NCBI RefSeq assembly: GCF_050948175.1
Contig: NW_027490117.1
Location: 620,001-684,000 of the forward strand
From: Xylocopa sonorina
Lineage: Eukaryota; Arthropoda; Insecta; Hymenoptera; Apidae
Direction: 5' to 3'
Length of the DNA: 64,000 bases
The notes under the pieces were generated by a model that was not told the DNA's origin, ran no database searches, and saw nothing but the letters and a program-made list of their open reading frames with translations. Positions within the stretch are counted from its first letter, which is position 1, and each line of letters opens with the position of its first letter. The position numbers and the translations under genes are program-made. Positions 49,501-62,648 of this stretch are shown piece by piece.

Positions 49501-52421
49501 CCTTGCAAGGAAGTGTCGCATCTACACTCTTTTGAAGTGAATACGAGGTTTACATGACACTTCGCAATGAATAACATATCTTATCATGAAACTCAGAAAT
49601 GAGATGCGATGTCGCGTTTTAAGAAGCATTTGAACTCTAATGCTTCGATTCGTAGATATCTGCAAACGCTATTTCCTTGCAAGGAAGTGTCGAATTTACA
49701 CTCTTTTGAAGTGAATACGAGGTTTACATGACACTTCGCAATGAATATTATATCTTATCATGAAGCTCAGAAAAGGGATGCGATATCGTGTTTCAAGAAG
49801 CATTAGAACTCTATTCTTACGATACGTAGACATCTGCAAATGCTATTTCCTTGAAAGGTAGTGTCGTATTACATTCATTCGAAGTAAATACGAGGTTTAC
49901 ATGGCACTTCGCAATGAATGTTATATCTTATCATGAAACATAGATGTGAAATGCGATATCCCGTTTCAAGAAGCATTAGGACTCTATTGCTACGATACGT
50001 AGACATCTGCAAACGCTATTTCCTTGCAAGGAAGTGTCGCATCTACACTCTTTTGAAGTGAATACGAGGTTTACATGACACTTCGCAATGAATATTATAT
50101 CTTATCATGAAACATAGAAATGAGATGCGATATCTCGTTTTAAGAAGCATTTGAACTCTACTGCTTCGATATATAGAGATCTGCAATCGCTATTTCCTAG
50201 CAAGGAAGTGTCGCATTTACATTCATTTGAAGTGAATACGAGGTTTACATGACACTTCGCAATGAATGTTATATCTTATCATGAAACATAGAAATGAGAT
50301 GCGATGTCGCGTTTTAAGAAGCATTAGAACTCTATTGCTACGATACGTAGACATCTGCAAACGCTATTTCCTTGCAAGGAAGTGTCGCATTTACATTCAT
50401 TCGAACTAAATAAGAGGTTTACATGACACTTCGCAAAGAATGTTATATCTTATCATGAAACATAGATGTGAAATGCGATATCGCGTTTTATGAAGCATTA
50501 GAACTCTATTGCTACGATACGTAGACATCTGCAAACGCTATTTCCTTGCAAGGAAGTGTCGCATCTACACTCTTTTGAAGTGAATACGAGGTTTACATGA
50601 CACTTCGCAATGAATAACATATCTTATCATGAAACTCAGAAATGAGATGCGATGTCGCGTTTTAAGAAGCATTTGAACTCTATTGCTTCGATTCGTAGAT
50701 ATCTGCAAACGCTATTTCCTTGCAAGGAAGTGTCGAATTTACACTCTTTTGAAGTGAATACGATGTTTACATGACACTTCGCAATGAATATTATATCTTT
50801 TCATGAAACATAGAAATGAGATGCGATATCCCGTTTTAAGAAGCATTAGAACTCTATTCCTACGATACGTAGACATCTGCAAATGCTATTTCCTTGAAAG
50901 GTAGTGTCGTATTACATTCATTCGAAGTAAATACGAGGTTTACACGGCACTTCGCAATGAATGTAATATCTTATCATGAAACATAGATGTGAAATGCGAT
51001 ATCCCGTTTCAAGAAGCATTAGGACTCTATTGCTACGATACGTAGACATCTGCAAACGCTATTTCCTTGCAAGGAAGTGTCACATCTACACTCTTTTGAA
51101 GTGAATACGAGGTTTACATGACACTTCGCAATGAATATTATATCTTATCATGAAACATAGAAATGAGAAGCGATATCTCGTTTTAAGAAGCATTTGAACT
51201 CTATTGCTTCGATTCGTAGATATCTGCAAACGCTAATTCCTTGAAAGGAAGTGTCGCATTTACATTCATTTGAAGTAAATACGAGGTTTACATGACACTT
51301 CGCAATGAATGTTGTATCTTATCATGAAACATAGATGTGAAATGCGATATCGCGTTATAAGAAGCATTAGAACTCTATTGCTACGATACGTAGACATCTG
51401 CAAACGCTATTTCCTTGCAAGGAAGTGTTGTATTTACATTCATTTGAAGCCAATAAGAGGTATACATGACACTTCGCAATGAATAACATATCTTATCATG
51501 AAACGTAGAAATGAGATGCGATATCGCGTTTTAAGAAGCACTAGAACTCTATTGCTACGATACGTAGACATCTGCAAACGCTATTTCCTTGCAAGGAAGT
51601 GTCGCATTTACACTTTTTTGAAGTGAATACGAGGTTTACATGACACTTCGCAATGAATGTTATATCTTATCATGAAACATAGAAATGAGATGCGATGTCG
51701 CGTTTTAAGAAGCATTAGAACTCTATTGCTACGATACGTAGACATCTGCAAACGCTATTTCCTTGAAAGGAAGTGTCGCATTTACATTCATTTGAAGTAA
51801 ATACGAGGTTTACATGACACTTCGCAATGAATATTATATCTTATCATGAAACTCAGAAAAGGGATGCGATAGCGCGTTTCAAGAAGCATTAGAACTCTAT
51901 TGCTACGATACGTAGAAATCTGTAAGCGCTATTTCCTTGAAAGGAAGTGTCGCATTTACATTCATTCGAAGTAAATACGAGGTTTACATGACACTTCGCA
52001 ATGAGTGTTATATCTTATCATGAAACTCAGAAAAGAGATGCGATATCGCGTTTCAAGAAACGTTAGAACTCTATTGCTACGATACGTTGACATCTGCAAA
52101 CGCTATTTCCTTGAAAGGAAGTGTCGCATTTACATTCATTTGAAGTAAATACGAGGTTTACATGACACTTCGCAATGAATATTATATCTTATCATGAAAC
52201 TCAGAAAAGGGATGCGATATCGCGTTTCAAGAAGCATTAGAACTCTATTGCTACGATACGTAGACATCTGCAAACGCTATTTCCTAGCACGGAAGTGTCG
52301 CATTTGCATTCTTTTGATGTGAATACGAGGTATACATGACACTTCGCAATGAATATTATATTTATCGTGAAACATAGAAATGACTGGCGATATCTCGTTT
52401 TAAGAAGAATTATAACACTAT
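43556..52421. repeat. 9-kb tandem duplication, unit 2 (uninterrupted)
   Basis: The left breakpoint falls in the shared string CTATTGCT at about 43552-43560. Upstream sequence there belongs to the end of unit 1 (ATTATAACACTATTGC); downstream sequence matches 25242 onward. The right end is at about 52426, where unit 1 homology gives way to TTCGATACGTAGACGTC. Differences from unit 1 are scattered single bases, for example GCTACAATAC against GCTACGATAC near 36433. Confidence 0.85.
43990..43993. other. Empty paralogous insertion site of copy 2
   Basis: A single CATG joins the paralogue of the left flank (43614-43993 matches 25296-25675, one difference noted in the last 175 bp) to the paralogue of the right flank (43990 onward matches 34603 onward). 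This is the pre-insertion form of the copy 2 locus. Confidence 0.85.
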
Positions 52422-53021
52422 TGCTTCGATACGTAGACGTCTGCCAACGCTATTTCCTAGTAAGGAAGTGTCGCATTTACATTCATTTGAAGTGTATGCG
52501 AGGTATACATGACACTTCGCAATGAATATTATATCTTATCATGAAACACAGAAATGAGATGCAATATCCCGTTTTAAGAAGCACTAGAACTCTACTGCTT
52601 CGATATATAGAGATCTGCAATCGCTATTTCCTAGCAAGGAAGTGTCGCATTTACATTCATTTGAAGTGAATACGATGTTTACATGACACTTCGCAATGAA
52701 TGTTATATCTTATCATGAAACATAGAAATGAGATGCGATGTCGCGTTTTAAGAAGCATTAGAACTCCTTTGCTACGATACGTTGACATCTGCAAACGCTA
52801 TTTCCTTGCAAGGAATTGTCGCATTTAAACTCTTTTGAAGTCAATACGAGGTTTACATGACACTTCGCAATGACTATTATATCTTATCATGAAACTCAGA
52901 AAAGAGATGCGATATCGCGTTTCAAGAAGCATTAGAACTCTATTGCTACGATACGTAGACATCTGCAAACGCTATTTCCTTGCAAGGAAGTGTCGCATTT
53001 ACATTCATTTGAAGCGAATAA
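52422..53021. repeat. Diverged satellite with a six-monomer echo
   Basis: Monomers with TCTGCCAACGC, TTCCTAGTAAGG, GTGTATGCGAGG and ATATATAGAGATCTGCAATC recur about 1042 bp later (52492 and 53534) and again in the 1738-bp repeat. No gene. Confidence 0.65.
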
Positions 53022-56000
53022 GAGGTATCCATGACACTTCGCAATGAATAACATATCTTATCATGAAACGTAGAAATGAGATGCGATATCGCGTTTTAAG
53101 AAGCATTAGAACTCTATTCCTACGATACGTAGACATCTGCAAACGCTATTTCCTTGAAAGGTAGTTTCGCATTACATTCATTCGAAGTAAATACGTGGTT
53201 TACATGGCACTTCGCAATGAATGTTATATCTTATCATGAAACATAGATGTGAAATGCGATATCCCGTTTCAAGAAGCATTAGAACTCTATTGCTACGATA
53301 CGTAGACATCTGCAAACGCTATTTCCTAGCACGGAAGTGTCGCATTTACATTCTTTTGATGTGAATACGAGGTATACATGACACTTCGCAATGAATATTA
53401 TATTTATCGTGAAACATAGAAATGACTGGCGATATCTCGTTTTAAGAAGAATTATAACACTATTGCTTCGATACGTAGACGTCTGCCAACGCTATTTCCT
53501 AGTAAGGAAGTGTCGCATTTACATTCATTTGAAGTGTATGCGAGGTATACATGACACTTTGCAATGAATATTATATCTTATCATGAAACACAGATATGAG
53601 ATGCAATATCCCGTTTTAAGAAGCACTAGAACTCTACTGCTTCGATATATAGAGATCTGCAATCGCTATTTCCTAGCAAGGAAGTGTCGCATTTACATTC
53701 ATTTGAAGTGAATACGATGTTTACATGACACTTCGCAATGAATGTTATATCTTATCATGAAACATAGAAATGAGATGCGATGTCGCGTTTTAAGAAGCAT
53801 TAGAACTCTTTTGCTACGATACGTTGACATCTGCAAACGCTATTTCCTTGCAAGGAATTGTCGCATTTAAACTCTTTTGAAGTCAATACGAGGTTTACAT
53901 GACACTTCGCAATGACTATTATATCTTATCATGAAACTCAGAAAAGAGATGCGATATCGCGTTTCAAGAAGCATTAGAACTCTATTGCTACGATACGTAG
54001 ACATCTGCAAACGCTATTTCCTTGCAAGGAAGTGTCGCATTTACACTCTTTTGAAGTGAATACGAGGTTTACATGACACTTCGCAATGAATAACATATCT
54101 TATCATGAAACTCAGAAATGAGATGCGATGTCGCGTTTTAAGAAGCATTAGAACTCTATTGCTACGATACGTAGACATCTGCAAACGCTATTTCCTTGCA
54201 AGGAAGTGTCGCATTTACACTCTTTTGAAGTGAATACGAGGTTTACATGACACTTCGCAATGAATATTATATCTTATCATGAAACTCAGAAAAGAGATGC
54301 GATATCCCGTTTTAAGAAGCATTAGAACTCTACTCCTACGATACGTAGACATCTGCAAACGCTATTTCCTTGCAAGGAAGTGTCGCATGTACACTCTTTT
54401 AAAGTGAATACGAGGTTTACATGACACTTCGCAATGAATATTATATCTTATCATGAAACATAGAAATGAGATGCGATATCTCGTTTTAAGAAGCATTTGA
54501 ACTTTATTGCTTCGATTCGTAGATATCTGCAAACGCTAATTCCTTGAAAGGAAGAGTCGCATTTACATTCATTTGAAGTAAATACGAGGTTTACATGACA
54601 CTTCGCAATGAATGTTATATCTTATCATGAAACATAGATGTGAAATGCGATATCGCGTTTTAAGAAGCATTAGAACTCTATTGCTACGATACGTAGACAT
54701 CTGCAAACGCTATTTCCTTGCAAGGAAGTGTCGTATTTACATTCATTTGAAGCGAATAAGAGGTATCCATGACACTTCGCAATGAATAACATATCTTATC
54801 ATGAAACGTAGAAATGAGATGCGATATCGCGTTTTAAGAAGCATTAGAACTCTATTCCTACGATACGTAGACATCTGCAAACGCTATTTCCTTGAAAGGT
54901 AGTTTCGCATTACATTCATTCGAAGTAAATACGTGGTTTACATGGCACTTCGCAATGAATGTTATATCTTATCATGAAACATAGATGTGAAATGCGATAT
55001 CCCGTTTCAAGAAGCATTAGAACTCTATTGCTACGATACGTAGACATCTGCAAACGCTATTTCCTAGCACGGAAGTGTCGCATTTACATTCTTTTGATGT
55101 GAATACGAGGTATACATGACACTTCGCAATGAATATTATATTTATCGTGAAACATAGAAATGACTGGCGATATCTCGTTTTAAGAAGAATTATAACACTA
55201 TTGCTTCGATACGTAGACGTCTGCCAACGCTATTTCCTAGTAAGGAAGTGTCGCATTTACATTCATTTGAAGTGTATGCGAGGTATACATGACACTTCGC
55301 AATGAATATTATATCTTATCATGAAACACAGATATGAGATGCAATATCCCGTTTTAAGAAGCACTAGAACTCTACTGCTTCGATATATAGAGATCTGCAA
55401 TCGCTATTTCCTAGCAAGGAAGTGTCGCATTTACATTCATTTGAAGTGAATACGATGTTTACATGACACTTCGCAATGAATGTTATATCTTATCATGAAA
55501 CATAGAAATGAGATGCGATGTCGCGTTTTAAGAAGCATTAGAACTCTTTTGCTACGATACGTTGACATCTGCAAACGCTATTTCCTTGCAAGGAATTGTC
55601 GCATTTAAACTCTTTTGAAGTCAATACGAGGTTTACATGACACTTCGCAATGACTATTATATCTTATCATGAAACTCAGAAAAGAGATGCGATATCGCGT
55701 TTCAAGAAGCATTAGAACTCTATTGCTACGATACGTAGACATCTGCAAACGCTATTTCCTTGCAAGGAAGTGTCGCATTTACACTCTTTTGAAGTGAATA
55801 CGAGGTTTACATGACACTTCGCAATGAATAACATATCTTATCATGAAACTCAGAAATGAGATGCGATGTCGCGTTTTAAGAAGCATTAGAACTCTATTGC
55901 TACGATACGTAGACATCTGCAAACGCTATTTCCTTGCAAGGAAGTGTCGCATTTACACTCTTTTGAAGTGAATACGAGGTTTACATGACACTTCGCAATG

Positions 56001-56803
56001 AATATTATATCTTATCATGAAACTCAGAAAAGAGATGCGATATCCCGTTTTAAGAAGCATTAGAACTCTACTCCTACGATACGTAGACATCTGCAAACGC
56101 TATTTCCTTGCAAGGAAGTGTCGCATGTACACTCTTTTAAAGTGAATACGAGGTTTACATGACACTTCGCAATGAATATTATATCTTATCATGAAACATA
56201 GAAATGAGATGCGATATCTCGTTTTAAGAAGCATTTGAACTTTATTGCTTCGATTCGTAGATATCTGCAAACGCTAATTCCTTGAAAGGAAGAGTCGCAT
56301 TTACATTCATTTGAAGTAAATACGAGGTTTACATGACACTTCGCAATGAATGTTATATCTTATCATGAAACATAGATGTGAAATGCGATATCGCGTTTTA
56401 AGAAGCATTAGAACTCTATTGCTACGATACGTAGACATCTGCAAACGCTATTTCCTTGCAAGGAAGTGTCGTATTTACTTTCATTTGAAGCGAATAAGAG
56501 GTATCCATGACACTTCGCAATGAATAACATATCTTATCATGAAACGTAGAAATGAGATGCGATATCGCGTTTTAAGAAGCATTAGAACTCTATTCCTACG
56601 ATACGTAGACATCTGCAAACGCTATTTCCTTGAAAGGTAGTTTCGCATTACATTCATTCGAAGTAAATACGTGGTTTACATGGCACTTCGCAATGAATGT
56701 TATATCTTATCATGAAACATAGATGTGAAATGCGATATCCCGTTTCAAGAAGCATTAGAACTCTATTGCTACGATACGTAGACATCTGCAAACGCTATTT
56801 CCT
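53022..56803. repeat. 1738-bp higher-order repeat (10 monomers), two units plus a part
   Basis: GAGGTATCC, a rare form of GAGGTTTAC, begins at 53022, 54760 and 56498, exactly 1738 bp apart (10 x 174 minus 2). The two complete units carry the same ordered variants: GGTAGTTTCGC, TTCCTAGCACGG, TATTTATCG, TTCCTAGTAAGG, and TTTTAAAGTG. The third is partial and departs at about 56804, where TTCCTAGCACGG is replaced by TTCCTTGCAAGG. Confidence 0.85.
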
Positions 56804-59800
56804 TGCAAGGAAGTGCCGCATGTACACTCTTTTGAAGTGAATACGAGGTTTACATGACACTTCGCAATGAATATTATATCTTATCATGAAGCATAGAAAT
56901 GAGATGCGATATCTCGTTTTAAGAAGCATTTGAACTCTATTGCTTCGATTCGTAGATATCTGCAAACGCTAATTCCTTGAAAGGAAGTGTCGCATTTACA
57001 TTCATTTGAAGTAAATACGAGGTTTACATGACACTTCGCAATGAATGTTGTATCTTATCATGAAACATAGGTGTGAAATGCGATATCGCGTTTTAAGAAG
57101 CATTAGAACTATATTGCTACGATACGTAGACATCTGCAAACGCTATTTCCTAGCAAGGAAGTGTTGTATTTACATTCATTTGAAGCGAATAAGAGGTATA
57201 CATGACACTTCGCAATGAATAACATATCTTATCATGAAACGTAGAAATGAGATGCGATATCAAGTCTTAAGAAGCATTAGAAATCTATTGCTACGATACG
57301 TAGACATCTGCAAACGCTACTTCCTTGAAAGGAAGTGTCGCATTTACACTCTTTTGAAGTGAATACGATGTTTACATGACACTTCGCAATGAATATTATA
57401 TCTTTTCATGAAACATAGAAATGAGATGCGATATCCCGTTTTAAGAAGCATTAGAACTCTATTGCTACGATACGTAGACATCTGAAAACGCTATTTCCTT
57501 GCAAGGAAGTGTCGCATTTACACTCTTTTGAAGTGAATGCGAGGTTTACATGACACTTCGCAATGAATATTATATCTTATCATGAAACTCAGGAAAGGGA
57601 TGCGATATCCCGTTTCAAGAAGCATTAGAACTCCATTGCTACGATACGTAGACATCTGCAAACGCTATTTCCTTGCAAGGAAGTGTCGCATCTACACTCT
57701 TTTGAAGTGAATACGAAGTTTACATGACACTTCGCAATGAATATTATATCTTATCATCACACATAGAAATGAGATGCGATATCTCGTTTTAAGAAGCATT
57801 AGAACTCTATTGCTACGATACGTTGACATCTGCAAACGCTATTTCCTTGCAAGAAAGTGTCGCATTTACATTCACTTGAAGTAAATACGAGGTTTACATG
57901 ACACTTCGCAGTGAATGTTATATCTTATCATGAAAAATAGAAATGAGATGCGATATCGCGTCTTAAGAAGCATTTGAACTCTATTGCTACGATACGTAGA
58001 CATCTGCAAAACGCTAATTCCTTGAAAGGAAGTGTCGCATTTACATTCATTTGGAGTAAATACGAGGTTTACATGACACTTCGCAATAAATAACATATCT
58101 TATCATGAAACTCAGAAATGAGATGCGATGTCGCGTTTTAAGAAGCATTAGAACTCTATTGCTACGATACGTAGACATCTGCAAACGCTATTTCCTTGCA
58201 AGGAAGTGTCGCATTTACACTCTTTTGAAGTGAATACGAGGTATACATGACACTTCGCAATGAATAACATATCTTATCATGATACATAGAAATGAGATGC
58301 AATATCGCGTTTTAAGATGCATTAAAACTCTATTACTACGATACGTAGTCATCTGCACTCGCTATTTCCTAGAAAGGAAGTGCCGCATTTACATTCTTTT
58401 GAAGTGAATACGAAGTCTACATGACACTTCGCAATGAATATTATATCTTATCATCACACATAGAAATGAGATGCGATATCTCGTTTTAAGAAGCATTAGA
58501 ACTCTATTGCTTCGGTACGTAGACATCTGCAAACGCTTTTTGCTTGCAAGGAAGTGTTGCATTTACACTCTTTTGAAGTGAATACGAGGTTTACATGACA
58601 CTTCGCAATGAATATTATATCTTATCATGAAACTCAGGAAGGGGATGCGATATCGCGTTTCAAGAAGCATTAGAACTTTATTGCTACGATACGTAGACAT
58701 CTATAAGCGCTATTTCCTTGAAAGGAAGTGTCGCATTTACATTCATTCGAAGTAAATACGAGGTTTACATGACACTTCGCAATGAATGTTATATCTTATC
58801 ATGAAACATAGATGTGAAATGCGATATCGCGTTTTATGAACCATTAGAACTCTATTGCTACGATACGTTGACACCTGCAAACGCTATTTCCTTGAAAGGA
58901 ACTGTCGCATTTACATTCATTTGAAGTAAATACGAGGTTTACATGACACTTCGCAATGAATATTATATCTTATTATGAAACATAGAAATGAGATGCGATA
59001 TCGCGTTTTAAGAAGCATTAGAACTCTATTGCTACGATACGTAGACATCTGCAAACGCTATTTCCATGCAAGGAAGTGTCGCATTTACATTCATTTGAAG
59101 TAAATACGAGGTTTACATGACACTTCGCAATGAATGTTATATCTTATCATGAAACATAGATGTGAAATGCGATATCGCGTTTTAAGAAGCATTAGAACTC
59201 TATTGCTACGATACGTAGACATCTGCAAACGCTATTTCCTTGGAAGGAAATGTTGTATTTACATTCATTTGAAGCGAATAAGAGGTATACATGACACTTC
59301 GCAATGAATAACATATCTTATCATGAAACGTAGAAATGAGATGCGATATCGCGTTTTAAGAAGCATTAGAACTCTATTCCTACGATACGTAGACATCTGC
59401 AAACGCTATTTCCTTGAAAGGTAGTGTCGCATTACATTCATTCGAAGTAAATACGAGGTTTACATGGCACTTCGCAATGAATGTTATATCTTACCATGAA
59501 ACATAGATGTGAAATGCGATATCCCGTTTCAAGAAGCATTAGAACACTATTGCTACGAAACGTAGACATCTGCAAACGCTATTTCCTTGCAAGGAAGTGT
59601 CGCATCTACATTCTTTTGAAGTGAATACGAGGGTTACATGACACTTCGCAATGAATGTTATATCTTATCATGAAACATAGAAATGAGATGCGATATCGCG
59701 TTCTAAGAAGCATTAGAACTCCATTGCTACGATACGCAGACATCTGCAAACGCTTTTTGCTTGCAAGGAAGTGTCGCATTTACATTCATTTGAAGTAAAT

Positions 59801-60150
59801 ACGAGGTTTACATGACACTTCGCAATGAATATTATATCGTATCATGAAACATAGAAATGAGATGCGATATCGCGTCTTAAGAAGCATTAGAACTCTATTG
59901 CTACGATACGTAGACATCTGCAAACGCTATTTCCTTGAAAGGAAGTGTCGCATTTACATTCATTTGAAGTAAATACGAGGTTTACATGACACTTCGCAAT
60001 GAATGTTATATCTTATCATGAAACGTAGATGTGAAATGCGATATCTCGTTTTAAGAAGCATTAGAACTCTATTGCTTCGATACGTAGACATCTGCAAACG
60101 CTTTTTCCTTGCAAGGAAGTGTCGCATTTACACTCTTTTGAAGTGAATAC
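56804..60150. repeat. Irregular satellite block
   Basis: 174-bp family monomers with higher point divergence (for example TCACACATAG, GCGTCTTAAG, TTTTTGCTTGC) and no clear higher-order period by eye. No gene or other element is seen. Confidence 0.7.
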
Positions 60151-60846
60151 GAGGTATACATGACACTTCGCAATGAATAACATATCTTATCATGATACAT
60201 AGAAATGAGATGCAATATCGCGTTTTAAGAAGCATTAAAACTCTACTACTACGATACGTAGACATCTGCACTCGCTATTTCCTAGAAAGGAAGTGCCGCA
60301 TTTACATTCTTTTGAAGTGAATACGAAGTTTACATGACACTTCGCAATGAATATTACATCTTATCATGAAACATAGAAATGAGATGCGATATCGCGTTTT
60401 CAGAAGCATTTGAACTCTATTGCTACGATACGTAGACATCTGCAAACGCTATTTCCTTTCAAGGAAGTGTCGCATTTACACTCTTTTGAAGTGAATACGA
60501 GGTATACATGACACTTCGCAATGAATAACATATCTTATCATGATACATAGAAATGAGATGCAATATCGCGTTTTAAGAAGCATTAAAACTCTACTACTAC
60601 GATACGTAGACATCTGCACTCGCTATTTCCTAGAAAGGAAGTGCCGCATTTACATTCTTTTGAAGTGAATACGAAGTCTACATGACACTTCGCAATGAAT
60701 ATTACATCTTATCATGAAACATAGAAATGAGATGCGATATCGCGTTTTCAGAAGCATTTGAACTCTATTGCTACGATACGTAGACATCTGCAAACGCTAT
60801 TTCCTTTCAAGGAAGTGTCGCATTTACACTCTTTTGAAGTGAATAC
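60151..60846. repeat. 348-bp dimeric repeat, two units
   Basis: A two-monomer unit starting GAGGTATACATG at 60151 is repeated at 60499, differing at GAAGTTTAC/GAAGTCTAC. It carries TTCCTTTCAAGG, the reverse-complement form of the TTGAAAGG variant of the central palindrome. Confidence 0.8.
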
Positions 60847-62648
60847 GAGGTTTACATGACACTTCGCAATGAATGTTATATCATATCATGAAACATAGAT
60901 GTGAAATGCGATATCGCGTTTTATGAAGCATTTGAACTCTATTGCTACGATACGTAGACATCTGCAAACGCTATTTCCTTTCAAGGAAGTGTCGCATTTA
61001 CACTCTTTTGAAGTGAATACGAGGTTTACATGACACTTCGCAATGAATGTTATATCATATCATGAAACATAGATGTGAAATGCGATATCGCGTCTTAAGA
61101 AGCATTAGAACTCTATTGCTACGATACGTAGACATCTGCAAACGCTATTTCCTTGAAAGGAAGTGTCGCATTTACATTCATTTGAAGTAAATACGAGGTT
61201 TACATGACACTTCGCAATGAATGTTGTATCTTATCATGAAACGTAGATGTGAAATGAGATATCGCGTTTTAAGAAGAACTAGAACTCTATTGCTTCGATA
61301 CGTAGACATCTGCAAACGCTTTTTCCTTGCAAGGAAGTGTCGCATTTACACTCTTTTGAAGTGAATACGAGGTTTACATGTCACTTCGCAATGAATATTA
61401 TATCTTACCACGAAACTCAGAAAAGAGATGCGATATCGCGTTTTATGAAGCATTAGAACTCTATTGCTACGATACGTAGACATCTGCAAACGCTATTTCC
61501 TTGAGAGGAAGTGTCGCATTTACATTCATTTGAAGTAAATACGAGGTTTACATGACACTTCGCAATGAATGTTATATCTTATCATGAAGCATAGAAGTGA
61601 AATGCGATATCGCGTTTTAAGAAGCATTAGAACTCTATTGCTACGATACGAAGGCATCTGCAAACGCTATTTCCTTGAAAGGAAGTGTCGCGTTTACATT
61701 CATTCGAAGTAAATACGAGATTTACATGAAACTTCGCAACGAATGTTATATCTTATTATGAAACATAGAAATTAGATGCGATATCGCGTTTTAAGAAGCA
61801 TTAGATCTCTATTGCTACGATACGTAGACATCTGCAAACGCTACTTCCTTGAAAGGAAGTGTCGCATTTACACTCTTTTGAAGTGAATACGATGTTTACA
61901 TGACACTTCGCAATGAATATTATATCTTTTCGTGAAACATAGAAATGAGATGCGATATCCCGTTTTAAGAAGCATTAGAACTCTATTGCTACGATACGTA
62001 GACATCTGCAAACGCTATTTCCTTGCAAGGAAGTGTCGCATTTACACTCTTTTGAAGTGAATACGAGGTTTACATGACACTTCGCAATGAATATTATATC
62101 TTATCATGAAACATAGAAATGAGGTGCGATATCTCGTTTTAAGAAGCATTTGAACTCTATTGCTTCGATTCGTAGATATCTGCAAACGCTAATTCCTGGA
62201 AAGGAAGTGTCGCATTTACATTCATTTGAAGTAAATACGAGGTTTACATGACACTTCGCAATGAATGTTGTATCTTATCATGAAACATAGATGTGAAATG
62301 CGATATCGCGTTTTAAGAAGCATTAGAACTCTATTGCTACGATACGTAGACATCTGCAAACGCTATTTCCTTGCAAGGAAGTGTTGTATTTACATTCATT
62401 TGAAGCGAATAAGAGGTATACATGACACTTCGCAATGAATAACATATCTTATCATGAAACGTAGAAATGAGATGCGATATCGCGTCTTAAGAAGCATTAG
62501 AACTCTATTGCTACGATACGTAGACATCTGCAAACGCTATTTCCTTGCAAGGAAGTGTCACATTTACACTCTTTTGAAGTGAATGCGAGGTTTACATGAC
62601 ACTTCGCAATGAATATTATATCTTATCATGAAACTCAGAAAAGGGATG
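60847..62648. repeat. Terminal monomers of array 2
   Basis: About ten satellite monomers lead to copy 3. The first two are joined by a repeated TTATATCATATCATG variant 174 bp apart. The last monomer is cut after CAGAAAAGGGATG by the LTR of copy 3. Confidence 0.8.

Larger units (their letters stand above)
34603..62648. repeat. Satellite array 2, 174-bp family, about 161 copies
   Basis: Same family and orientation as array 1, but more diverged. Many monomers carry 1-2 bp deletions: TTTACAGACACTTC lacks 2 bp (38946, 39815, 47812), GTCGTATTACATTC lacks 1 bp, and TTATATTTATCG lacks 2 bp. The net loss is about 22 bp over 161 monomers. The array contains the 9-kb tandem duplication, the 1738-bp repeat and the 348-bp dimers listed separately. 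No gene or RNA gene is seen. Confidence 0.98.
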
